DNA of 23,647 bases from CAZSSM01 sp964609385. GTDB lineage: Bacteria > Planctomycetota > Planctomycetia > Isosphaerales > Isosphaeraceae. The notes under the pieces were generated by a model. It was not told the DNA's origin, ran no database searches, and was given only the letters and a program-made list of their open reading frames with translations. Below are positions 7,950 through 16,792 of this stretch, piece by piece. Both the position numbers and the translations under genes were made by a program. The first letter of the stretch is position 1. Every line of letters starts with the position of its first letter. Location: contig CAZSSM010000105.1 of assembly GCA_964609385.1 (NCBI GenBank), positions 1 to 23,647 on the forward strand. The letters run 5' to 3'.

Positions 7950-10900
7950 TCAATGAATTTGTTGTTCATAAAAGGGGTTGTCTGGGAACGCGACGTTGAG
8001 CAGGATCTGTTGGAAGCCGCGTCGTTGTCGGAGGGGGGCCAGTTCGGAGCCGAACAGGGTGGTCCGACGTTCGGGCCTATGGAACCAACCGAGCGCGTGG
8101 GCCCGTTCCAACCAGTTGATGGCCCGATCGATCAGGTCATCGACCCGTTCCGATGAATCGGTGCGGGTCGACGCCAGGCTCGCGGCGATCGCCAACGACA
8201 CGAGGTCTTCTTCCGGAGGGCCATCGTCGTTCACGAGACGCTCGGCGCCGTCGAGGAATCCATCGAGATCATCGGCCCATGCCCGGAGTTCCAAACGTGC
8301 TTGGGGATCGGGGGTGGCTTCGGGGTCGGATCGGCCGAAGGCTTCGTTGCGAAGTCCCTCGGCGCGGTCCCATGCGGTCTCGGCCTCGGCCCGGAGACCG
8401 AGTTGGGCGAGCCGACGTGCGTACGTGCGTCGGGCCTGGAACAGACGCAAGGCGCTGACCTCATCGAATCGCCCCGAGGCTCGGAGCGACTCGAGCCGCG
8501 CGGCCGATCGCGACGCCAACCCGGCGGATTGCTCGGCCTCGGTCGGATCGGAGAGCAACTGGGCCCGCTTGAGTTCGGTCGTGGCCAGGGCGAAGGCCGC
8601 TTCGCTGCGGTCGGCCCCGGACTTCACGATCGGTTCCAGCAGCGCGATCGCCTCGCGGTATTGGCGATCGGCCTCGAGGTCGCGGTTCAGGTTGCGCAGG
8701 GCGTCGCCCCAGGTCCGGTACGTGAAGGCCAGGTCGAGCCGGGCTTGGAGGACGTCCGGCTCCGCCTCGACCCGCGATTCGAAGTGACCGGCCATCTCCC
8801 GAGCGCGGACCTCGGCATCATGGAAGCGGAGGTCGACGAGGAGCGCTTCACAGAGATTGGCCGTGTTCCGCGCCAGGCTGTCGGCCACGACGGTCGAGTT
8901 CGGGTAGGCGCGGGCCAAATCCTCGAGCAGCCCGACGGCCTCGTGGAGGTCCCGGAGACCGGCTTGGAGGTCGCCGAGGACCTTGATCGCGAGGCCGCCC
9001 CGATTGGCCAGGGCGTGGGCCAGATTGAGTTGATAGGCCGGCTGATCGGGGAAATCGGTGACCAGTCGACGCCAGAGTCCCTCGGAGCGGTCGTAGGATG
9101 ACCGCGACTCATCGGCCCGACCGAGGGAGTCCAGAATCATCCCGAGGTTGTACTCGTTGCCGGCCAGCCGGACCCGGGGGGCGCGTTCCGAGGGGCGGTT
9201 CTGAAGTTCCCTCGCGGCGAAGCGCGAGACCTCCCGGTAGGCCTCAACGGCCTCCTCGAGCCGGCCTTGTTGGTAGGCCAACGTCCCTTGGAGGTTGGCC
9301 GCGCGAATGAAGTCGTCCCCCAGCCCAGTCGTCCTCGGAAAGTCGACCTGGAGCGCATCGAGGATCGCCCGCGCTTCGGTCAGGGCAACCCGACTCGACT
9401 CGGGTTGCCCGGCCCGTTTGAGAGTCATCGCCTGATCCAGCAAGGCCAAGGCCAGGGCGCGTCGGGGATCGAACGCCGAGGGACTCTCGGTGATTCGGAC
9501 CCGCTGGACCTCGACTTGTCGATTGTTGGCGTCCAGTTCCTCGCGCTCGCGGCCGGTCCGTAGATAGATCTCGGCGTACCTTCGAAACAGTTTCGCCTCA
9601 AGGTCATCGACGTTCCGATCCGGCTCTCCTCCCGCATTGATCCGCTGGAGAGCGTTTCGCACGGTGTCGAGGCGGTTTAAGGCCTCGTCGTACCGGCCCA
9701 GCTCGCGGAGGGCCAGGACTTCCAGTCCGCAACGGATCTCGTTGAGGAGTTCCAGGGTCTCGGCATCGTCAGGAGTGCGGTTGCTGGCCGGGGCGATCTG
9801 CTCCACGGCCTGCTCGGCGTGAGCGAGGGCTCTCTCCATCGCCCCAGCCTTGAAGTGCATCCGGCCTTGCTTGAAGAGGATGCGGGCCAGATTCTCGCGA
9901 GGCGTCGGATCATCGGGGCGAGCGGCGACCTCCACTTCGGCCAGAGTGCGGCCGTTGGCGAAATCAGCCAATGCAGCGTCTCGGTCCCCGAGGACATCCG
10001 CGCGAGCTGTCCCCAGCTCGACCAAGGTCGCGACGCGTTGGTCCCGAGCGCGTTGACGAAGGTCGACGGAGGCGTCGGCGTCGCGGGCGGTCTCGCCGAA
10101 CAGGTCGGCCGCCTCCCGCAACTGTTCGATCGACGACACCCCCGAGCCGAGTTGTTGGCTGAGCATGCCGAGCGATTCCAATGCCTCGGCGAGCCGGAAC
10201 CGCGCTTCGGGGTCGGCCGCCGCGTCGTCGAGCAGGTCGTCGCGGAGCTGTTGGTAGAACGCCAACGGTGCCTGGAGGAGGTCGCGTCGGAGCGGGGTGT
10301 TCTCGGGCCGGTCCTTGACCTCCAGGTGGGTCTCGACGGCCTCACGGAACTGCTCGATCGCTCCAAGGGCCAATTCAATGCGCCCCTCAGCCCGTCGGCG
10401 GGCCTGGGCCTCGCGACGGTTGGCGGCGAGCAGGTTGCGGTTCGAATCGAGGAGTTGGCCGTTCACCGCAGCCAGGTCGGCGCGTCCCTGCCATTGGATC
10501 GTTGCTAGGCCGCCCACGCCGACCAGGGCCACCACCAGTGAGGCCACGACGGCCATGACCGGTGTCCGATGTCGGGTCAGCCAACGCGAGAGGCGCAGGG
10601 TCCAGGGCTCGCGATAGGCGGAGACCGGCTCATCGGCCAGCCAGCGCTCGAGATCCTCGGCGAGCTGGCCGGCCGATCCGTAGCGATCCTCGGGCTGAAG
10701 CGCCATCGCCTTCAGGGTGATCGCTTCGAGGGCTGGCGGCAGACCCGGACAAACGTCGCGGGGCGGCCTGATCTCACCCCGACCGACCTTGGCGAGGACC
10801 TCGTCCGGGCGACTCCCTTCGATGGGGGCGTGGCCGGTGAGCACGCAATAGAGCGTCGCCCCGAGGCTGTAGATGTCGCTGGCCGGACCGACACGGTCCA

Positions 10901-11870
10901 AGTCCCCTGTGGCCTGTTCGGGGCTCATGAACCGGGGAGTTCCCAGAATCTGGCCGGCCATCGTCTCAGTCTCAGCGCTCCCGAGGTCGGCGAAGGCCGT
11001 GACATCGTCACCTTGGGATTTGTGGTCGGGTGCGCGATGAAGCTTGGCCAGGCCCCAGTCGACGATCAGAGTTTCCCCGTAAGGCCCGAGCAGAATATTC
11101 TCGGGTTTGATGTCGCGATGGATCACGCCTCGGCTATGGGCGAACGCGATCGCGTTGCAGACGTCGAGGAATCGCCGTAACAGTTCGCGGAGTTGGAGCG
11201 ACCGCGTCGCCGGGTCGCGGTCTCGGGTTGTGGTCCCTTCGGTCGGATCGTGATACGCGTCGATCGCTTCGCGAAGGCTCTCGCCACGGACGAACCGCAT
11301 GACATAGAAAGGGCGGCCGTCGATGTCTCGGCCGGTCCCGTGGACGGGGACGATCCCCGGGTGCTCGAGCACGCTGTTCAGCTCGGCTTCGCGGAGGAAA
11401 CGACGGACGCGCTGTTCGTCGCCGGCGGCGTGGTCCGGCATCACCTTGACCGCGACGTGGCGGCCGAACGAGGCCTGGGATGCCTCATAGACGATGCCCA
11501 TCCCACCACGACCGATTTCGCGGCGGATCTGGTAACCCTCATACTGCTCGAAACGAAACGTCCCGGATTCGATGCGTTCGCCTCGATCGCCGATCTCCGC
11601 CCGAACCGGGGCTTCCGGTCGCCTGAGCAGGTTGACGGTCTCGACCTCATCGACGTCCGTCGTCATCTCCGCGAGGATGCGACTCGGGCCGGTTCGATCG
11701 GTCGCCGGCAGGAAGTCTCGGGCATCGCTTTGGATGGCCAGGAGGGATTCGACCCGACGCCTGAGCTGAACGTCGTCGCCGCAGGTCTCACGAAAAAAGC
11801 CATCGAGCCGGTCGGCGGGCACGTCGAGGGCCAACTCGAAGAGCTGCAAAGCGCGGCGATCGCGGTTCAT
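7950..11870 (-). CDS. Membrane Ser/Thr protein kinase with C-terminal TPR-rich region
   Basis: The 1306-residue Hanks-type kinase starts with a helical domain (residues 1-57, DRRALQLFELAL to DDVQLRRRVESLL) seen on planctomycete kinases that accompany Sig-70_X6-type sigma factors. The kinase domain spans about 113-410, with glycine loop GRGGMG (120-125), VAVKV Lys at 142, catalytic loop HRDIKPEN (251-258, Asp253), DWGLAK (271-276) in place of DFG, and GTPRFMSPEQA (310-320). A single membrane span lies at about 438-459, so the kinase is cytoplasmic and the remaining 850 or so residues should be outside the membrane. Those residues are alpha-helical and contain many TPR-like units (for example around 575-1130). 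The C-terminus ends with a conserved-looking RQRRGFQQILLNVAFPDNPF. GAGG lies 7 bases before the ATG. Substrates are unknown; the extracytoplasmic TPR part may sense or bind proteins (inference). Confidence 0.93.
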   Translation of the reverse strand: MNRDRRALQLFELALDVPADRLDGFFRETCGDDVQLRRRVESLLAIQSDARDFLPATDRTGPSRILAEMTTDVDEVETVNLLRRPEAPVRAEIGDRGERIESGTFRFEQYEGYQIRREIGRGGMGIVYEASQASFGRHVAVKVMPDHAAGDEQRVRRFLREAELNSVLEHPGIVPVHGTGRDIDGRPFYVMRFVRGESLREAIDAYHDPTEGTTTRDRDPATRSLQLRELLRRFLDVCNAIAFAHSRGVIHRDIKPENILLGPYGETLIVDWGLAKLHRAPDHKSQGDDVTAFADLGSAETETMAGQILGTPRFMSPEQATGDLDRVGPASDIYSLGATLYCVLTGHAPIEGSRPDEVLAKVGRGEIRPPRDVCPGLPPALEAITLKAMALQPEDRYGSAGQLAEDLERWLADEPVSAYREPWTLRLSRWLTRHRTPVMAVVASLVVALVGVGGLATIQWQGRADLAAVNGQLLDSNRNLLAANRREAQARRRAEGRIELALGAIEQFREAVETHLEVKDRPENTPLRRDLLQAPLAFYQQLRDDLLDDAAADPEARFRLAEALESLGMLSQQLGSGVSSIEQLREAADLFGETARDADASVDLRQRARDQRVATLVELGTARADVLGDRDAALADFANGRTLAEVEVAARPDDPTPRENLARILFKQGRMHFKAGAMERALAHAEQAVEQIAPASNRTPDDAETLELLNEIRCGLEVLALRELGRYDEALNRLDTVRNALQRINAGGEPDRNVDDLEAKLFRRYAEIYLRTGREREELDANNRQVEVQRVRITESPSAFDPRRALALALLDQAMTLKRAGQPESSRVALTEARAILDALQVDFPRTTGLGDDFIRAANLQGTLAYQQGRLEEAVEAYREVSRFAARELQNRPSERAPRVRLAGNEYNLGMILDSLGRADESRSSYDRSEGLWRRLVTDFPDQPAYQLNLAHALANRGGLAIKVLGDLQAGLRDLHEAVGLLEDLARAYPNSTVVADSLARNTANLCEALLVDLRFHDAEVRAREMAGHFESRVEAEPDVLQARLDLAFTYRTWGDALRNLNRDLEADRQYREAIALLEPIVKSGADRSEAAFALATTELKRAQLLSDPTEAEQSAGLASRSAARLESLRASGRFDEVSALRLFQARRTYARRLAQLGLRAEAETAWDRAEGLRNEAFGRSDPEATPDPQARLELRAWADDLDGFLDGAERLVNDDGPPEEDLVSLAIAASLASTRTDSSERVDDLIDRAINWLERAHALGWFHRPERRTTLFGSELAPLRQRRGFQQILLNVAFPDNPFYEQQIH

Positions 11871-12078
11871 TCCTTGACCTCAGGTCCTTGATCCGTTGCG
11901 TTCGTTCGATGGACCGTTCCCGGACACGATCCCCATTCCCATCATGACGTTGTGATCGCACTTCGTCGATGGGAACGCGCAGCAAGTCGGTGAGAAGGCG
12001 GACCGCCGAACCATGCTCGGAGGTACGCCCCTCCCGTCGACCTGAGTTATATATGGTTCGATCACAGATTAATCGAGG

Positions 12079-12107
12079 GCCCGGATTCGTCGATTCCGAT
12101 TCCGGGC
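12079..12107 (-). terminator. Candidate hairpin terminator of the TIM-barrel gene
   Basis: GCCCGGA (12079-12085) pairs with TCCGGGC (12101-12107), and TCG/CGA pairs extend it inward past one A-A mismatch. It lies 37 bases after the minus-strand stop codon at 12145. The following bases are AT-rich but not a pure T-run. Confidence 0.45.
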
Positions 12108-12144
12108 TCCGCGCGGTCGATAATCGCTGGCGTCGTGCTCCGCT

Positions 12145-13035
12145 TCAGATATCGCAGAGGGCGACCGCCTCGGCGAGGCTGGTCAACGGGTCGCGCTTGG
12201 GGATGAACTCGTGCGCGAAGTAACCGTCGAAGCCGGTCTCCAGGATCGCTTCGGCGATCGGCTTGTAGTTCAGCTCCTGCGAGTCGTCGATCTCGTTGCG
12301 CCCGGGGTTGCCGCCGGTGTGATAGTGACCGAAGGCGTCTTGGAAGGTGCGGATCGTCCGGATCACATCACCCTCCATGATCTGCATGTGGTAGATATCA
12401 TAGAGGAGCTTGAAGTTGTCGGATCCGACTTTCTGGACCAGGTCGGCGCCCCATTCCGAGCGATCACACATGTAATCGGGGTGGTTGACCTTGCTGTTGA
12501 GCAATTCCATCTGGACGACGACGCCGGCCTGCTCGGCCTGGGGGACGATCTGTCGGAGGGCGCGGGCGCAGTTCTCCAGACCGGTCTTGTCGTCGATGCC
12601 TCGGCGGTTGCCCGAGAAGCAGATGACGTTCTTCCAGCCCTCCTTGGCGGTCGCGTCGATCGCCTCGGAGATCTTGGCGAGACAGTCCTCATGATTGGCC
12701 GGCTCACAGAGACCGTCTTGGAGGCCATGCGAACTGGTCATCGTGCAGATCAGGCCGTACTTCTTCAGCGTGGGGAACTGGCCGGGCGTCATCAGGTCAA
12801 GGCCGACGAGACCCATCGACGATGCCGCCTCGGCGAGCGTGTCGAGTTCGATCTTGCTGTAGCACCAGCGGCAGGCCGACTGCTTGATCCGGCCCTTGGT
12901 CACGACCGAGCCGCTCCCGTCGTCCGATTCGTCAGCTCGCGCCCCGAGGCTCAGACCGCCCACGGCGGCCAGCGAGGCGGCTGACTTCAACGCCGACCGT
13001 CGCGACAAGGTCGGGCCCATCGTTCGTCCGTTCAT
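12145..13035 (-). CDS. Tat-exported sugar isomerase/epimerase-like TIM-barrel protein (hydroxypyruvate isomerase-like)
   Basis: The 296-residue protein begins with a twin-arginine signal (SRRSALK at residues 11-17, then a hydrophobic stretch to about 33). The rest is an AP-endonuclease-2-like TIM barrel close to hydroxypyruvate isomerase. Candidate metal ligands are Glu177 in QMELLNSKVNHPDYMCD, Asp213 in LYDIYHMQIMEGDV, His239 or its neighbour in FGHYHTGGNPGR, and Glu276 in FAHEFIP, in the order usual for Hyi-type enzymes. Planctomycetes encode many exported members whose sugar or keto-acid substrates are unknown, so the reaction is inferred only at the level of isomerase/epimerase. GGAG lies 7 bases upstream of the ATG. 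It lies 157 bases downstream of the permease gene on the same strand and could be transcribed with it or separately. A short CCGACC/GGTCGG stem at 13152-13173 lies in that gap. Confidence 0.87.
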   Translation of the reverse strand: MNGRTMGPTLSRRSALKSAASLAAVGGLSLGARADESDDGSGSVVTKGRIKQSACRWCYSKIELDTLAEAASSMGLVGLDLMTPGQFPTLKKYGLICTMTSSHGLQDGLCEPANHEDCLAKISEAIDATAKEGWKNVICFSGNRRGIDDKTGLENCARALRQIVPQAEQAGVVVQMELLNSKVNHPDYMCDRSEWGADLVQKVGSDNFKLLYDIYHMQIMEGDVIRTIRTFQDAFGHYHTGGNPGRNEIDDSQELNYKPIAEAILETGFDGYFAHEFIPKRDPLTSLAEAVALCDI

Positions 13036-13192
13036 GAGCGATCTCCGACGCCAGATCTGGGAGGGAACAACAAAGCGGAGGATGTCGATACCGACCCTTC
13101 CCAGGCTATCAGGTTCCCTCCAGGGTCTCCATCAGGAGCCGGGTCTGAATCCCGACCGATCGTCGGAGGTCGGCTCGGCCGCCGGAGCGTGC

Positions 13193-14779
13193 TCAGGAGC
13201 CCGAGGACTCGGGCGTGTACGAGGGGGTCCGAAAGGCCTGGGCCATCCGTCGATAGGCGAGGCTGACCTCCGAGGCGTATTGGAGGATCTCGTCGCGGTC
13301 CTCGTCTTCCAGGGCGTGTTCGAGCAGCTCCAGCTTCTCGCGGAAGATCCGTGCCTTGACGCGACGGTAGTCGCTCACGTGTCCTTCGCGGATGTAGACG
13401 CCGACCTGGAGCCGACGCGTCCAGTCGTCCCAGACTGGGATGTAGTGCAGGGCGTGACTGTTGGACCCGCTGGAGGATCCCATGAGCACCTCGGCCTGGA
13501 GGAACTGCATCTCCTCCAAGACCTGCTCGCGGGGGGGATAGTAGGCGTAACAGGCCACCACGCTGGTCACGATCAAGGCGAGCAGGAGGACGCCCCCGAG
13601 CACCGGAGCGGGCACGATGACGTCGAACTTGGAGCGCGGTCGATCGGCGCCGTCCTCTGTGGGCTTATCGCGGGATTCGAGCCACGACTCGATCCGCCAG
13701 CGACGGTCCAGAAGGCTCAGGCCGGCGCCGATGAGCATGATCACGCCGAGGGCGCCCAGGCCGTAAACCTCGGTCATATCTGTCTTTTGCTCGAGGGTCG
13801 TGCTGATCCGCTCGTAATAATCTGAGGTGTTCTCCGCGAACGGGCAGCAGTAGATGTCGAAGGCATGAGTATGTCCCGACGGCTCGATATCGTCGGGGTA
13901 GAGCGGGTCTTCCAGGGCGTAGGCCAGGCCGATCACGATGGCCATCAGCATGGCCATCCAGGCCAGACCGGGTCGGACCCCGCAACGCGCGAACATCCAG
14001 GCGATCAGGCCGAGGTTGACCCCCGCGCCCAAAGTCAACAGGACGAAGGCTGCGGAGATCGAGTTGCCGTGCTGGAACATCATCCCAAGCTGCGACATCG
14101 CCAGCATCGGCGTGGCATAGGCCGGGACCGCCACCACGGTCATTTGAATCGCCGCCAGTTGATTGTCGTGCTCCATCGTCGTCTGCAAACTGCCGAAAGG
14201 CAGGGCCACATTCAGGAAGACGCTGCCCAAGATGCCGATCAGCATGAAGACGACTGAGGGACCCACCATCTCACGCGCGGCGACAACTCCAATGGCGGTC
14301 ATCCGACGGATCCCGTAGTCGACCGGTGGAGGTTCGACCACTTCGTCGAGCGTGTTCGAAGCCGGGAAGATCCGGTCCCAACTGAGGCCGACCAGGGTCA
14401 CCACCAACAGGGAACAGAGCGCGAACAGGAAGATCACCAACGGATCCGAGAGCGAGAGCCCGTAGAACAGCGAGAGCGGATTGAACAGCGGTGCGGTCAT
14501 GGCGAAGGCCAGGATCGTCCCGCCCGAAAGGCCCGCCTTGCGGAGCTCGCGGGCCAAGGGGATCACGCCTAGGGAGCAGACCGGCAACAGCATGCCGATC
14601 AGCCAAGCCTGCGGCAGCGCTCGCCAGGTCCCGTGGCCGAACATCCGACGTGTCGCGGAATAACCGAAGAGGCGACGCAAGACCCCGGTGATCAGCAGTC
14701 CGACCAGGATCGTCGGCGCCGACTCGAGCAGCGTCTGACAGAACCGGAGGATCCCTCCGAAGAAGATCTCGTCAATCAT
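13193..14779 (-). CDS. ArsP/YraQ-type permease with Cys/His loop and C-terminal helical domain
   Basis: The 528-residue multi-spanning membrane protein shows the two repeats of the permease family PF03773 (ArsP_1, DUF318). The first holds MLLPVCSLGVIPLARELRKAGLSGG (63-87) and TAPLFNPLSLFYGLSL (95-110), with Cys68 at the position of the family's CS-x-GV motif. The second holds VPAYATPMLAMSQLGMMFQHG (218-238). A loop at 301-314 contains SGHTHAFDIYCCPF, with His303, His305, Cys311 and Cys312, a likely metal site. Two more spans follow (about 338-357 and 388-411). A soluble helical domain of about 110 residues is unusual for the family. The gene follows the His-rich lipoprotein by 115 bases in the same direction, which suggests joint metal or metalloid transport (inference). 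The ATG at 14777-14779 begins the first membrane segment; the longer open frame overlaps the lipoprotein gene and has no support. Confidence 0.82.
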   Translation of the reverse strand: MIDEIFFGGILRFCQTLLESAPTILVGLLITGVLRRLFGYSATRRMFGHGTWRALPQAWLIGMLLPVCSLGVIPLARELRKAGLSGGTILAFAMTAPLFNPLSLFYGLSLSDPLVIFLFALCSLLVVTLVGLSWDRIFPASNTLDEVVEPPPVDYGIRRMTAIGVVAAREMVGPSVVFMLIGILGSVFLNVALPFGSLQTTMEHDNQLAAIQMTVVAVPAYATPMLAMSQLGMMFQHGNSISAAFVLLTLGAGVNLGLIAWMFARCGVRPGLAWMAMLMAIVIGLAYALEDPLYPDDIEPSGHTHAFDIYCCPFAENTSDYYERISTTLEQKTDMTEVYGLGALGVIMLIGAGLSLLDRRWRIESWLESRDKPTEDGADRPRSKFDVIVPAPVLGGVLLLALIVTSVVACYAYYPPREQVLEEMQFLQAEVLMGSSSGSNSHALHYIPVWDDWTRRLQVGVYIREGHVSDYRRVKARIFREKLELLEHALEDEDRDEILQYASEVSLAYRRMAQAFRTPSYTPESSGS

Positions 14780-14894
14780 CGCTCTCGTCTCGAACAGGAC
14801 CGTTGATGTGGAACGAGAAAATACGGCCGATTCCGGTCGGTTTGACCGCGAGGAAGGATCGCTGCCGAACACAGTCAACACGCGTTCGCAGGGT

Positions 14895-15728
14895 TTATGA
14901 CGTCGGGCTCGACGAGTCGGCGATGGTGGTTTCGCTGGGAGACTCGACCGGCTCATCCCGAGGCCCGTCCAATCCGAAGGGAATGGGGATGCGGTACCAT
15001 TCCGGCTCCGACGCGTCGAGAACCTCTTGGAGTTCATCGATCGCCCCCTCGACCTGATCCGCCTGGGCCCGGTAGTCGTACCGGTCGCCGCGTTGGACCC
15101 GATTCAGGGCCTCACGATAGATCGGCAACAGATTGCGCTCTGACTGATCGCGGACGCGGATCCAGAGCGGCTCGGGCATGTCGCTGTCACCGGCGATCGA
15201 GGGCAGCCAGCGGGTCACGTCGTACGTCTCGGAGAGTTGCTTGGCGAGGACCTCCGGGCTGGCCCCTCCGAAGGCGAGGATGAGCCGATCGTGGTCGCGA
15301 CGAAGCTGAGCAACGGCCTGTGGGTATGTCCTCGGCTTGTGTGAGTGAATGATGTGCGAGTGACCGTGATCGTGTCCATGGTCATCATGGTCATGGTCGG
15401 CATCGCCGTGTTCATGGCCGTGATCGTGATCAGCTTCGTCATGTTCGTGATCATGATCGGCGTCGCCATGATTATGGTCGTGGTCACCATCGTGGTGATG
15501 GTCATGATCGCCGTCACCGTGATCGTGGTCATGATCTCCATGGTCGTCGCGGTCGCGATCCTCGTTGCCGAGCGCGTCGCGATCAGAACCCACGGTCTCA
15601 GGGATCAGATTGTTCGGCGACTCGTCGGAGCATCCGGGCGCGAGGACGGCCACGAACAGCGCGACGGTCGAGATCGCGAGGGGGCGACGGAAGAACTTGT
15701 CGGTGAGAGATGTGATCGGCTCGGACAT
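14895..15728 (-). CDS. Histidine-rich putative metal-binding lipoprotein
   Basis: The 277-residue product has a signal sequence with RR at residues 14-15, a hydrophobic core (17-30) and LAPGC ending at Cys33, a slightly unusual lipobox. Attachment to a membrane by lipid is therefore likely. Residues 63-130 hold 27 His plus many Asp in HDH, HGH and DHDH patterns, a strong binder for zinc, nickel, cobalt or copper by composition. The remaining 145 residues are mostly helical (AVAQLRRDHDRLILAFGG, LPIYREALNRVQRGDRYDYR) and match no family I can name. The chosen ATG gives a normal lipoprotein signal with GGGAG 12 bases upstream. An ATG at 15798-15800 overlaps the moxR stop as ATGA and would add 24 residues; coupled translation from there is possible. 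The next gene downstream is an ArsP/YraQ-type permease. Confidence 0.8.
   Translation of the reverse strand: MSEPITSLTDKFFRRPLAISTVALFVAVLAPGCSDESPNNLIPETVGSDRDALGNEDRDRDDHGDHDHDHGDGDHDHHHDGDHDHNHGDADHDHEHDEADHDHGHEHGDADHDHDDHGHDHGHSHIIHSHKPRTYPQAVAQLRRDHDRLILAFGGASPEVLAKQLSETYDVTRWLPSIAGDSDMPEPLWIRVRDQSERNLLPIYREALNRVQRGDRYDYRAQADQVEGAIDELQEVLDASEPEWYRIPIPFGLDGPRDEPVESPSETTIADSSSPTS
15339..15542 (-). repeat. Low-complexity His/Asp-coding tract in the lipoprotein gene
   Basis: This encodes residues 63-130 with 27 His in 68 positions. Codon use varies between units, so it is not a recent slip expansion. Confidence 0.8.
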
Positions 15729-15796
15729 GGAAAGACCGTTCTCCCAGAAGAAAGGATGATTGGAAAGGGGGCGGGTCGAGTCGAACCGGTTCATGA

Positions 15797-16792
15797 TCAT
15801 GAGAAGACGGGCACGGCGACGGACTCGAGGACATCGCGGAGAGCGCGTTCCATGGTCTCGGGCTCGACGCCGAGTCGGACGTCCAGGACGGGTCGGGCGA
15901 GGTCCTGGACATCGTCTGGCGTGACGAAGTCGCGACCGTGGAGGTAGGCCCGCGCCTGGGCCAGACGTTGCCAGGTCAACAGTCCGCGCGGGCTGAGGCC
16001 GAGGGTGACCTGGCGATGGTTCCGCGTGGCTTGAGCGAGGTCGATGAGGTATTGACGCACGTTCTCGGCGACGGCGATGCCGGCGACATGGTCTTGGAGT
16101 ACCCGGAGATGTCCTTCCGGGAGGATCGTTGACGTCGGGGCCGCCTCGGGGCCGTTCCCCGGACGCACGACGGCATGGGCGAGCATCTCCAACTCGTCAG
16201 CCGGGGCTGGGTAGCCGATGCTGAGCTTCATGGCGAATCGGTCGAGCTGCGCTTCGGGCAAGGGGAAGGTCCCGTGCTGCTCGACAGGGTTTTGGGTGGC
16301 GATGACGAAGAACGTCTCGGAGAGGACGTGGCGGACGTTGTCGACGGTCACCTGCCGCTCGGCCATCGCCTCCAGCAGAGCGCTCTGGGTCCGGGGCGTG
16401 GCCCGATTGATCTCGTCGGCCAGCAGGATGTCCGAGAAGACCGGTCCGGCCTGGAACTCGAACTGCTTGGTCTGCTGATCGTAGATCCGAAACCCCGTGA
16501 TGTCGCCGGGCAGCAGGTCGGGGGTGCATTGAACGCGGGCGAACCGACCGCCGATCCCAACGGCCAGGGCCTTGGCCAGCGTCGTCTTGCCGAGGCCGGG
16601 CAGGTCCTCGATCAAGAGATGGCCACGGGCCAGCAAACAGGTCAGAACGTGTTCGATGACCTCGGACTTGCCGCGAAGCGCTTGGTTCAGAGCGTCGCGG
16701 AGCTGCTCGATCTCGCGATGGTCCGGCGGGAGGCGATCCCCCGGACCCTGCGGGTCGGCGATCGCGTCGGCGATGGTCACGGGGTCGCTCAT
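15797..16792 (-). CDS. MoxR-family AAA+ ATPase
   Basis: The 331-residue AAA+ protein has Walker A at LPGLGKT (64-70), Walker B at DILLADEIN (121-129), the MoxR block FVIATQNPVEQHGTFPLPEAQLDRFAMKL (162-190) with the sensor 1 Asn at 168, and a C-terminal lid with SPRGLL and FVTPDDVQ. MoxR ATPases work as chaperones that assemble or activate partner complexes, and usually sit beside DUF58 and transglutaminase proteins as here. Its ATG overlaps the upstream stop as ATGA (16789-16792), so translation is probably coupled and the longer upstream frame is excluded. The gene order is DUF58, transglutaminase-like, moxR, the reverse of the common moxR-first order. Confidence 0.93.
   Translation of the reverse strand: MSDPVTIADAIADPQGPGDRLPPDHREIEQLRDALNQALRGKSEVIEHVLTCLLARGHLLIEDLPGLGKTTLAKALAVGIGGRFARVQCTPDLLPGDITGFRIYDQQTKQFEFQAGPVFSDILLADEINRATPRTQSALLEAMAERQVTVDNVRHVLSETFFVIATQNPVEQHGTFPLPEAQLDRFAMKLSIGYPAPADELEMLAHAVVRPGNGPEAAPTSTILPEGHLRVLQDHVAGIAVAENVRQYLIDLAQATRNHRQVTLGLSPRGLLTWQRLAQARAYLHGRDFVTPDDVQDLARPVLDVRLGVEPETMERALRDVLESVAVPVFS

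Noticed and set aside
8301..9101. Long plus-strand frame opposite the kinase TPR region
   Set aside because: Antisense to a clear coding region; no motifs or ribosome site.
15339..15542. Possible short tandem repeat or CRISPR-like array
   Set aside because: The periodicity comes from His/Asp codons; there are no identical repeats with unique spacers.
15345..15947. A 200-codon plus-strand frame with a hydrophobic Met/Val/Ile start, resembling a membrane protein
   Set aside because: The hydrophobic part is the complement of the His/Asp tract; the rest is antisense to the lipoprotein and moxR genes.
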